Source: Alkanophaga liquidiphilum
Lineage (GTDB): Archaea > Halobacteriota > Syntropharchaeia > Alkanophagales > B39-G2
DNA length: 20,554 nucleotides
Reading direction: 5' to 3'
NCBI GenBank assembly: GCA_029259535.1
Contig: JAPHEF010000034.1
Span: 1 to 20,554 of the forward strand
This document shows positions 7,720 to 14,037 of the stretch, piece after piece. Below the pieces are notes generated by a model. It did no database searches, was not told where the DNA came from, and was given only the letters and a program-made list of their open reading frames with translations. Positions within the stretch are counted from its first letter, which is position 1. Each line of letters begins with the position of its first letter. The translations under genes and the position numbers were made by a program.

Positions 7720-8556
7720 ATGACAATAGCACCCGCGTCATCCATTGCGCGTCAGTTTTGGTGCGAGATGCAAGTGGACCTTAGACGTAAGTATGGTGAT
7801 GTTAGGACTCCAGAAATGAAGAGGGGTAGTGAGATTCATGAGAGTCTGCTCCTCGAAATTAGTGAAGTAATACCTGTGAGGGTCGAAACACCTGCAGATA
7901 AATTACATGTTATCGTCCATAACATCATAGTAGGGACAGAACAATATAAAAGAAAGGGAATAACTCGTGAACTCCCTGTCCTTTTTAAATTTGATCATGT
8001 ATTTATTCTAGGCTTTATTGATGAAATAGCAAAAACGGAGAAGGGAGGTATATACCTGACTCAAGTAGCAGAAACAAAGACGCGAATGACTAAGAGACAT
8101 CCCTCCCCCTCACAGGTGTATTGTGACAAGATGCAAGGAATGATATACTGGTATGGATTGAGTTCAATGATAAGTAGAGGCATAAGCATAGAAGAAGTCT
8201 GCTCTGCTTTTGAAATTGACCCTAACAGGATATCTATAAGCGAGGAATACGCTATGAGCTTAGGAATTCCCAGTGCATTTCTTGAAGGTACATTTATTAT
8301 GGATATCAAAACTGCACTCAAAGAGATTGCTAAATTGCCCAAGCTATCAAACAAGATAAAGTTGAAGTATATTTACCAGGGAACAGGCGAAGAAATTTAC
8401 AGGGAGGAATATGAATTTAACCATAAGCTATTCGATCAAAAAATGAAATGGGCATTGGATTATTGGCTTGGAAGAAGAGATGCAGTTCCTGTGAGGAAAA
8501 ATAGGTGGAAGTGCAAGTTTTGTAGTTATAAGAATGTATGCCCGGCTGTTAGATGA
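7720..8556 (+). CDS. Exo5/Cas4-like PD-(D/E)XK iron-sulfur nuclease
   Basis: This is probably a single-strand DNA exonuclease of the Exo5 (Dem1) class, related to Cas4 and the AddB/RecB nuclease domain. The 278-residue protein shows FWCEMQVDL with C15, RGSEIHESL with E38 and H40 (motif I region), ILGFIDEI with D101, VAETKTR with E118 and K120 (the ExK motif), MQGMIYWYGL with Q139 and Y143, and C-terminal CKFCSYKNVC with C265, C268 and C274. One N-terminal plus three C-terminal Cys is the [4Fe-4S] arrangement of this class. The phrase ELPVLFKF...ILGFIDEI favours Exo5 over Cas4. ATG 7720 follows a GGAAGAGG ribosome binding site, and an in-frame stop lies 15 bases upstream. Hand counts of three 60-base lines give about 38% G+C against 57% in a truA line, a sign of transfer. 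It directly follows the direct-repeat array. Confidence 0.85.
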   Translation: MTIAPASSIARQFWCEMQVDLRRKYGDVRTPEMKRGSEIHESLLLEISEVIPVRVETPADKLHVIVHNIIVGTEQYKRKGITRELPVLFKFDHVFILGFIDEIAKTEKGGIYLTQVAETKTRMTKRHPSPSQVYCDKMQGMIYWYGLSSMISRGISIEEVCSAFEIDPNRISISEEYAMSLGIPSAFLEGTFIMDIKTALKEIAKLPKLSNKIKLKYIYQGTGEEIYREEYEFNHKLFDQKMKWALDYWLGRRDAVPVRKNRWKCKFCSYKNVCPAVR

Positions 8557-8767
8557 AAAGTCATTGGCGTTGCCATTCACCGTTAATTTAAGGCTAAATC
8601 ACTAGTTGTGCAGTCGATCATCAAAATCTATTCCGATTGAATTTTTGCTTGCCATTCTTCTAAATGCATCCTTTTCCTTTTTTATCTCCTAGTAAATAGG
8701 CATTTGTCGACTCGTAGTCATGAGGCTCTTTTTGCTTTTCTATGTGCTTTATTAAAAAATTGTTAAA
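8557..8767. other. AT-rich intergenic right flank of the nuclease island
   Basis: About 210 AT-rich bases separate the nuclease stop from the truA promoter. I see no gene, RNA or repeat that I can support. Short - strand frames, such as a 13-codon MHLEEWQAKIQSE peptide, read like protein but are too short to call and could be gene remnants. The left-flank 31-base repeat is not present here, so there is no matching pair of flanking repeats to define an inserted element. Confidence 0.4.
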
Positions 8768-8795
8768 GCCTTATAAGGTTCCCTCCACTAGAGGT
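8768..8795 (+). promoter_or_regulatory. truA promoter and ribosome binding site
   Basis: A TATA-like box in GCCTTATAAGG (centred near 8774) lies about 29 bases before ATG 8803, so transcription would start only a few bases before the gene or its ribosome binding site GAGGT (8791-8795). The box sits at the right end of the AT-rich island, so truA probably keeps its own promoter. Confidence 0.6.
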
Positions 8796-8802
8796 TTGAG
8801 AG

Positions 8803-9639
8803 ATGCGAATTGCATTAAAGCTCGCATATATCGGCACGAAGTATCATGGCTCCCAGACACAACCCGGCGTCCCGACGATTGAGGATGAGCTATTCAGGGC
8901 GCTCAAAAGGCTGAACTTGTTCGAGGACAGACGAGCCGCTCGATATTCGGCGGCGGGACGCACCGACAGGGGCGTGCATGCGCTCTCACAGGTCGTCGCT
9001 TTCGACTTGCGGCGGGAGCTTTCCGAGGCGGAGCTCAAGATGCTTCCGAGGATGATAACAAGCATGTTGCCCGACGATATTTGGGTGCTAGCCGCCGCCG
9101 AAGTTCCCAACGACTTTAACGCCCGTAGGGATGCAACGCTCCGCCGCTACAAGTATTTTTTACTGAACGAGGGATTTGATGTAGAGAGGATGCAGGAGGC
9201 GGCGGAAGTCTTTTTGGGCAGACACGATTTCCGGAATTTTACGGTGAAGCCGCAGGGCAACACTGTGCGTGAGGTCAAGAAAATAGAGATACACGAGCAA
9301 GGGCGCTTTTTGGTTATAGACATCGCCGCAAACGCCTTCGTGCACGGGATGATTCGAAAAATAGTGAGTGCGTTGAAGCGGGTGGGCTGGGGGAAGTGCG
9401 ACGTTATGTGGCTGGAGAGGCTTTTGCGGCTCGAAATCGAGGACAAAATAGAGTTGGCGCCGCCATTTGCGCTCGTGTTATGGGAAGTGCATTACGACAA
9501 GCACGCTTTGAGCTTCGAGCACGACGAATACGTGTGCGAGCGGGCGACGGCGTGGCTGAGTGAGGAAATTTTAAGACACTTAACGCTCTCAGGGGTTTTT
9601 GAGGAGTTTAGGCGCGAGTTTCTAGGAGAAGAGGGGTGA
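8803..9639 (+). CDS. truA: tRNA pseudouridine synthase TruA
   Basis: TruA isomerises uridine to pseudouridine at positions 38-40 of the tRNA anticodon stem-loop. The 278 residues match the family. The start KLAYIGTKYHGSQTQPGVPTI gives the conserved YxG-x-YxGxQ motif. AAGRTDRGVHA holds the catalytic D55. RRYKYFL and FVHGMIRKIV are the conserved substrate- and structure-related motifs of the second half. The gene ends at a TGA overlapped by the GTG/TGA junction with the desulfurase gene, so the two are almost certainly co-transcribed. The nearby bud32 also acts on tRNA. Confidence 0.96.
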   Translation: MRIALKLAYIGTKYHGSQTQPGVPTIEDELFRALKRLNLFEDRRAARYSAAGRTDRGVHALSQVVAFDLRRELSEAELKMLPRMITSMLPDDIWVLAAAEVPNDFNARRDATLRRYKYFLLNEGFDVERMQEAAEVFLGRHDFRNFTVKPQGNTVREVKKIEIHEQGRFLVIDIAANAFVHGMIRKIVSALKRVGWGKCDVMWLERLLRLEIEDKIELAPPFALVLWEVHYDKHALSFEHDEYVCERATAWLSEEILRHLTLSGVFEEFRREFLGEEG

Positions 9640-9641
9640 AA

Positions 9642-10853
9642 ATGCAAGCTCTTAAACTGGAAATGAAGGAAAAGATGCCAGTCCGCCGAATTTACATGGA
9701 CTATGCAGCGACGACGCCTGTTGCTCCTGAAGTTTTGGAGGAAATGCTTCCTTATTTCTCAGAGAGGTTTGGGAACGCTTCGAGCATCCACAGTTTCGGC
9801 AGAGAGGCTCGGCACGCCCTCGAAGATGCAAGAGAGAAAATAGCAAAAGGAATAAACGCCGACGCTTCGGAAATTTTTTTCACGTCCGGTGGCACGGAGT
9901 CCAACAACCTCGTGATTAAAGGCGCAGCTCTCGCCGCAAAGAAGCATGACAGCACAAAACGCCACATCATAACGAGCAGAATTGAACATCATGCGGTGCT
10001 CAGCCCCTGCGAGAACCTTGAGGCTTTGGGCTTCGAGGTCACCTACCTGCCGGTGGACGAATACGGGCTCGTGCGTTCCGAGGAACTTGAGGAAGCGATT
10101 CGTGGGGACACTTGCCTCATCTCAATAATGCACGCAAACAACGAGATTGGAACCATCGAGCCGATTGCGGAGCTTGCGGAGATTGCGGCGGAGCATGGCG
10201 TGCCCTTCCATACCGACGCCGTTCAAAGCGTCGGGAAAATTGAGGTTGACGTCCGCAAGCTGGGCGTGGACTTTTTATCCATCTCCTCGCATAAAATTTA
10301 CGGACCAAAAGGCATCGGCGCCCTTTACGTCCGCAGGGACGCCTTTGATAAAATAGAGGCGATAATGCACGGTGGCGGGCACGAGCGGGGGCTGCGCTCC
10401 GGCACCGAGAACGTGGCTGCAGCGGTCGGCTTTGGGAAAGCGGTGGAGCTTGCCATTTATGGGCTGGAGGCTGAGAAGGAGAGGCTCACAAGGCTCAGGG
10501 ACATGCTAATAAAAGGCATTTTCGAAATCGAAGACACAAGGCTCAACGGGCATCCGACGAAAAGGCTGCCAAACAACGCAAACTTCTGCTTCGCACGGCT
10601 CGACGGCGAAGCTTTGGTCATGCGGCTCGACGCTGCAGGCATCGCAGCCTCGACAGCGTCGGCATGTTCCTCGCATGACCCTGAGCGGCGGGAAATCTCG
10701 CATGTAATTCTGGCGATCGGCGTGCCACCCGAAATCGCAAGAGGCTCGCTCCGCCTCACCCTCGGAAGATACACTACGGACGACGATGTCGAATACGTGC
10801 TTGAAGTCCTGCCCGACGTGGTTGCGGACCTGCGGCGGATCTCGGCGTTGTAG
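9642..10853 (+). CDS. nifS: Cysteine desulfurase NifS/IscS
   Basis: This PLP enzyme removes sulfur from L-cysteine to give alanine and an enzyme persulfide for iron-sulfur cluster or tRNA thiolation use. The protein has 403 residues from ATG 9642. It shows YMDYAATTPVAPEVLEEM at the N-terminus, FFTSGGTESNN, HTDAVQSVGK, the PLP lysine K218 in SISSHKIYGPKG, RSGTENVAA, and the persulfide Cys C342 in STASACSSHDPERR. The Cys loop is of the NifS/IscS type rather than SufS. GTG 9636 is an alternative start that overlaps the truA stop, and ATG 9663 or 9675 would also keep the whole catalytic domain. No iscU-like scaffold follows in the window. Coupling to truA suggests sulfur for tRNA modification, though cluster assembly is equally possible. 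Confidence 0.96.
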   Translation: MQALKLEMKEKMPVRRIYMDYAATTPVAPEVLEEMLPYFSERFGNASSIHSFGREARHALEDAREKIAKGINADASEIFFTSGGTESNNLVIKGAALAAKKHDSTKRHIITSRIEHHAVLSPCENLEALGFEVTYLPVDEYGLVRSEELEEAIRGDTCLISIMHANNEIGTIEPIAELAEIAAEHGVPFHTDAVQSVGKIEVDVRKLGVDFLSISSHKIYGPKGIGALYVRRDAFDKIEAIMHGGGHERGLRSGTENVAAAVGFGKAVELAIYGLEAEKERLTRLRDMLIKGIFEIEDTRLNGHPTKRLPNNANFCFARLDGEALVMRLDAAGIAASTASACSSHDPERREISHVILAIGVPPEIARGSLRLTLGRYTTDDDVEYVLEVLPDVVADLRRISAL

Positions 10854-11168
10854 TCATGAAGGTCGCAACGACCGTTATTAGCAAGTCTCCTCCATTAAAC
10901 GATGTTCGTAGCACACCACGGGCAGTTACAGGTCTTGCAGTTGCCCCGCTATGCTTCCAGCGAGCTTCTAAACACCGCTTTGCGCCGCTGCGTCACTCTT
11001 GCCGCACGAGTTACCCAGTATAGTCTTTGATGCGTTTTTGCATTTACAAAATTTCGTCGCTAAAGCTATGTAGTTTTTTGGAGATTCTCATGGCTTCAAG
11101 GGGACTTTTTATTATGCACTGGAGTTTTGCCACCTTTCTTTCCTTGGCACTCCTCTGCACAGAAATGA
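10854..11168. other. Gene-free stretch between nifS and the thiolase
   Basis: No convincing gene or RNA is visible. GGTCG-CAA-CGACC (10861-10873) can form a 5-base hairpin just after the nifS stop and may be a terminator. GCAGTT occurs twice in direct order (10922-10927, 10937-10942). On the - strand 10895-10951 reads RGNCKTCNCPWCATNIV between two stops, a Cys-rich phrase that could be a gene remnant but is too short to claim. A 63-codon + strand frame at 11027-11218 overlaps the thiolase promoter and is not believed. Confidence 0.4.
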
Positions 11169-11170
11169 AA

Positions 11171-11210
11171 AATTATATAAGGTCTCTTTGTGGAAACCAA
11201 AGCAAGGTGG
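11171..11210 (+). promoter_or_regulatory. Thiolase promoter and ribosome binding site
   Basis: AATTATATAAGG (11171-11182) is a strong archaeal TATA-like box about 35 bases before the thiolase ATG at 11215. GGTGG (11206-11210) is the ribosome binding site. The layout and the GGTGGAAAAATG start context closely match those of the enoyl-CoA hydratase gene downstream. Confidence 0.7.
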
Positions 11211-11214
11211 AAAA

Positions 11215-12405
11215 ATGAGAGATGTTGCAGTAATCGGCGTTGGGCACACGAAATTTGGTAAATCCGAAAAGGGCAACATAGAACTCTTCGCAGAGGCAGC
11301 GATACAAGCGATGGAGGAGGCGGGCGTCGGCAAAGGCGACATCGAAGCCTTGTTCGTGGGCAACTGCCTCGGTGGCATGGCGGAGGGCGTTGCGAACATC
11401 GCTCCGTTCCTTGCGTGGGAGCTTAACTTAGGTACGATTCCGGCGACGAGGTTCGAGGGCGCCTGCGCTTCTGCGACTGTGGCGTTCAGAGACGCCTACA
11501 TGTGGGTCGCCTCCGGCGCCTACGACATGGTCCTCGCCGGCGGCACCGAACGCACGCTCGTCATGGGCACGCCATTCGCAACGAGGACGTTCGCAATGGG
11601 CAGCGACCGCTTCGAAAGCCAGACCGGACTGACGTTCCCTGGCGTCTTTGCGATGGCAGCCGTGCTCTACTCAAAGGTCCATGGCATTCCACTTGACAAG
11701 TTGAGAGAGAAGATGGCGCATGTCTCAATCAAGAACCACAAGCACGGCGCAATAAACCCGAAGGCGCAGTTCTACAAGAAATATGGCAATTTAAAGGTCG
11801 AAGACGTGCTGAATTCGCCGATGATAGCGTATCCGCTGACGCTGCTCGACTGCTGTCCGTTCTCCGATGGAGGGACTGCCGCAATCCTCTGTTCAGCGGA
11901 CATCGCACGCAAGTTCACCGACGAGCCGATATACGTGCTCGGCACAGGGCAAGCTTCAGGAGGGCCGCTCGGCAGGCAAGAAGATTACACGAAGTTCCCT
12001 GCTCGTGTAGCGTCAGCGAGGATGGCGTTCAAGCAAGCGGGGCTTAGCCCGAAGGACATTCAGGTGCTCGAAGCGCACGACTGCTTTACGATTGCGGAGA
12101 TAATCCTGCTGGAGTGCTGCGGCTTCTTCGACTGGGGCACGGCAGCGGACGCTACCGAGGAAGGGCAGACGGACATCGGCGGCGTCATCCCGACCAATCC
12201 TTCCGGTGGGCTACTCGGCAAGGGGCATCCGGTCGGCGCCACCGGCGTCTCGCAAATCTACGCCATCGTGGAGCAGCTGCTCGGCAAAGCCGTCAAGGGT
12301 AACCAGGTAGACCCCGTTCCCGAAATCGGCATGACTGACAACCTCGGCGGCGACGGCGCAACCCTTGCACACTTAATCCTCGGAAGGTCGAGAAGAAAGA
12401 AATAG
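11215..12405 (+). CDS. Archaeal thiolase (acetyl-CoA acetyltransferase/SCP2-like family)
   Basis: Thiolases join two acyl-CoAs to 3-ketoacyl-CoA or run the reverse cleavage. The 396-residue protein is the archaeal type that needs a DUF35 partner. The nucleophile C84 is in EGACASATVAF, and H288 in EAHDCFTIAE and H338 in GKGHPVGATG complete the active site. The last Cys found in classical thiolases (CxG) is absent: the C-terminus reads TDNLGGDGATLAH, as is usual in this subgroup. ATG 11215 is used because of the GGTGG site 4 bases upstream; a TTG at 11188 is rejected. The DUF35 gene follows 17 bases later. No HMG-CoA synthase is adjacent, although archaeal mevalonate-pathway thiolases often have one, and an enoyl-CoA hydratase lies downstream. 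Acyl-CoA degradation is therefore a real alternative to isoprenoid synthesis. Confidence 0.93.
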   Translation: MRDVAVIGVGHTKFGKSEKGNIELFAEAAIQAMEEAGVGKGDIEALFVGNCLGGMAEGVANIAPFLAWELNLGTIPATRFEGACASATVAFRDAYMWVASGAYDMVLAGGTERTLVMGTPFATRTFAMGSDRFESQTGLTFPGVFAMAAVLYSKVHGIPLDKLREKMAHVSIKNHKHGAINPKAQFYKKYGNLKVEDVLNSPMIAYPLTLLDCCPFSDGGTAAILCSADIARKFTDEPIYVLGTGQASGGPLGRQEDYTKFPARVASARMAFKQAGLSPKDIQVLEAHDCFTIAEIILLECCGFFDWGTAADATEEGQTDIGGVIPTNPSGGLLGKGHPVGATGVSQIYAIVEQLLGKAVKGNQVDPVPEIGMTDNLGGDGATLAHLILGRSRRKK

Positions 12406-12422
12406 TGTAGGAGGGAATGGAA

Positions 12423-12875
12423 ATGGCAGGCATAGAAATCGAAGAAGCTGAGAAGGAATTAATGGAGGCCCCGAAATATCCGCTAACGATGGACGAATAC
12501 AAAAAGACGCTCAAGGAGGGCAAGCTGCTTGGGCTGAGGTGCGGGGCATGTGGTGAAGTCACGTGCCCACCGATGATGGTCTGCCAGAGATGTGGCAGCA
12601 AGGAGCTTGAGAAGATTGAAATGAGCGGGAAGGGCGAGCTAATGACGCTTACGGTCATCAACGTGCCGCCCGAGGGCTTTGAGGGGCCCTACATAGTCTG
12701 TTTGGTGAAGACCGCCGAAGGACCTTGGATTCCCGCAAGGCTCGACTACGACATCTCGAAGCTTACACCTGAAGTCCTCGGCAAGACCGTAGAGCTCAAA
12801 GAGGGGATGACGCTGCCCGGTGACAAATATTCGGCTGGCGAGCGGGTCGTTCCGGTCTTTAAAGTCGTAGAGTAA
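12423..12875 (+). CDS. DUF35 OB-fold/zinc-ribbon acyl-CoA binding partner of thiolase
   Basis: DUF35 proteins bind the CoA end of substrates and pass intermediates between thiolase and its partner enzymes. The 150-residue protein has an N-terminal helix, a rubredoxin-like zinc ribbon with C40, C43, C54 and C57 (LRCGACG, VCQRCGS), and a C-terminal OB-fold containing GELMTLTVIN and GPYIVCLVKTAEGPWIPARL. ATG 12423 is favoured because the GGAGGG site ends 7 bases before it. ATG 12417 is in frame but only one base from that site. The gene follows the thiolase by 17 bases, the standard arrangement for this pair. Confidence 0.93.
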   Translation: MAGIEIEEAEKELMEAPKYPLTMDEYKKTLKEGKLLGLRCGACGEVTCPPMMVCQRCGSKELEKIEMSGKGELMTLTVINVPPEGFEGPYIVCLVKTAEGPWIPARLDYDISKLTPEVLGKTVELKEGMTLPGDKYSAGERVVPVFKVVE

Positions 12876-12883
12876 ACAAAACA

Positions 12884-12897
12884 TTTTTTTTCTTTTT
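12884..12897 (+). terminator. T-run after the thiolase-DUF35 unit
   Basis: Eight T, one C and five T follow the DUF35 stop by 8 bases. Oligo-T on the coding strand is enough for intrinsic termination in archaea, so transcription of the thiolase-DUF35 unit probably stops here, before the promoter of the enoyl-CoA hydratase gene. Confidence 0.65.
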
Positions 12898-12920
12898 GGT
12901 CCAGCATGAAGTTTCAGGAG

Positions 12921-12960
12921 ATATTTTTAAGAAAGGCAAGGAAAAAAGGAGTGGGGTGGA
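12921..12960 (+). promoter_or_regulatory. Enoyl-CoA hydratase promoter and ribosome binding site
   Basis: ATATTTTTAAG (12921-12931) is a TATA-like box about 33 bases before ATG 12964, and GGGGTGGA (12953-12960) is the ribosome binding site. Spacing and start context (GGTGGAAAAATG) repeat those of the thiolase promoter. Confidence 0.65.
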
Positions 12961-12963
12961 AAA

Positions 12964-13752
12964 ATGACTGAGCACTACGAACTGATAATATATGAGAAGA
13001 AAGACGGTGTCGCTACAATTACGTTGAACCGCCCGAAGGTGCTGAACGCCCTGAACTCTTCCATCCTCAAGGAAATCTGGGACGCCCTGCAGGACGCCGA
13101 AGCCGACGAGAGCGTGCGCGTCATCGTCATCACGGGCGCCGGCGACAAGGCGTTCTCAGCAGGCGCCGACATTCCGGAGCTGCTGGAGAAGAGTCCTTTT
13201 GAGGCAAGGACTTACTCGATATGGCTGAAGGATATCCTGCGCTACATGGAACGGCTGCAAAAGCCGATAATTGCAAAGATTAACGGCTTTTGCTTGGGTG
13301 GCGGCTTGGAGCTTGCGATGGCGTGCGACTTCCGCATCGCCTCAACGAACTCCCGCTTCGGACAACCTGAAGTCAACCTCGGCATTATTCCGGGAGCTGG
13401 CGGCACGCAACGCCTCACAAGACTCATCGGACGGACGAAATCGATGGAGCTTAATATGACTGGCGAGCATTACACCGCTGAAGAAATGTATCAATTCGGA
13501 CTTCTGAACAAAGTAGTGCCGCCGGAGGAGCTCGATAACGCCACGAACAAGCTCATTAAGTCGCTCATGGCGAAGAGCGCCGCGACGCTCGGCATCATTA
13601 AGCTCGCAGTTAACAAAGGCATCGAGATGCCGCTCGAAGAAGCCCTCTTCTACGAGGCTGAGTGCTTCGGCATCGCCCGCTCGCTCGAAGACGCCGTCGA
13701 GGGGCTTAAGGCGTTCCTCGAGAAGAGAAGACCGGAATTCAAAGGAAAATAG
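12964..13752 (+). CDS. Enoyl-CoA hydratase/isomerase (crotonase family)
   Basis: This enzyme probably hydrates a trans-2-enoyl-CoA to the 3-hydroxyacyl-CoA, or acts in reverse. The 262-residue protein has the crotonase core. ITLNRPKVLNALN is near the N-terminus, and KAFSAGADIPEL and NGFCLGGGLELAMACDFRIA form the oxyanion hole. Both catalytic glutamates of true hydratases are present: E116 (GGLELAMA) and E136 (QPEVNLGIIPGAGGTQRL), 20 residues apart as in the rat enzyme. It therefore looks like an active hydratase rather than an isomerase or ligase that lost one Glu. It has its own promoter and T-rich end but lies just downstream of the thiolase pair. A shared acyl-CoA pathway is likely; no acyl-CoA or 3-hydroxyacyl-CoA dehydrogenase is seen here. 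Confidence 0.95.
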   Translation: MTEHYELIIYEKKDGVATITLNRPKVLNALNSSILKEIWDALQDAEADESVRVIVITGAGDKAFSAGADIPELLEKSPFEARTYSIWLKDILRYMERLQKPIIAKINGFCLGGGLELAMACDFRIASTNSRFGQPEVNLGIIPGAGGTQRLTRLIGRTKSMELNMTGEHYTAEEMYQFGLLNKVVPPEELDNATNKLIKSLMAKSAATLGIIKLAVNKGIEMPLEEALFYEAECFGIARSLEDAVEGLKAFLEKRRPEFKGK

Positions 13753-13756
13753 ATTC

Positions 13757-13771
13757 TTTTTTTTCCTTTTT
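13757..13771 (+). terminator. T-run after the enoyl-CoA hydratase gene
   Basis: Eight T, two C and five T begin 5 bases after the stop codon. This is a good archaeal oligo-T termination signal and closely resembles the one after the DUF35 gene. Confidence 0.65.
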
Positions 13772-14004
13772 ACCTTTAGGTTTTGAAATTAGCGGTAGAT
13801 TACAACATTTTAACGTTCAAGTGACCTCACATGCGGCGTTGTGAAAATCGCTCGAGATGAGAGGAGGCAGTTTCGGATTCATTAAAATTTTAACGAGTGC
13901 GAAGGCTGACACCGAGCATGACGGGGCGGCGGTGGGAGTGCGCCCTAGAAAAATAATCAAGGTAGTTTCGCACCACCTACGCCAAAGTGGCATGCGCAAG
14001 TGCC
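13772..14004 (+). other. Gene-free region upstream of thiC with possible RNA hairpins
   Basis: No gene is visible. Inverted segments include GTGCGAA (13897-13903) with TTCGCAC (13967-13973), GGGCG (13924-13928) with CGCCC (13941-13945), and GGCA (13989-13992) with TGCC (14001-14004) just before a T-run. An AT-rich TTAAAATTTTAA (13882-13893) could be a second promoter. The conserved CTGAGA and GATCTGGATAATGCC-like elements of the TPP riboswitch are not present. Pairs of this length are expected by chance in such a stretch, so the structure is only a suggestion. Confidence 0.3.
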
Positions 14005-14013
14005 TTTTTAAGG
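14005..14013 (+). promoter_or_regulatory. Probable thiC TATA box
   Basis: TTTTTAAGG lies about 25 bases before ATG 14038, which would place the transcript start at or very near the start codon (leaderless or nearly so). The same bases could instead be the T-run of an upstream hairpin, so the assignment is not firm. Confidence 0.5.
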
Positions 14014-14037
14014 GGCGTCGAAATTATTTTGAGAGTG

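Noticed and set aside
8600..8720. Short - strand frames after the nuclease gene (for example MHLEEWQAKIQSE)
   Set aside because: They are only 13 to 28 codons. One has a GGAG-like site nearby, but there is no further support. They may be remnants and are not annotated as genes.
11027..11218. 63-codon + strand frame before the thiolase
   Set aside because: It covers the thiolase promoter and ribosome binding site, has no ribosome binding site of its own and resembles no protein I know.
13850..13915. C/D box guide RNA in the thiC leader region
   Set aside because: AGATGAG and CTGA-like words occur, but the C box is imperfect and no C'/D' pair with proper spacing is visible.
13772..14037. TPP riboswitch upstream of thiC
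   Set aside because: The conserved TPP elements (CTGAGA and the GATCTGGATAATGCCAGCG-type segment) are not found on the + strand of this interval.
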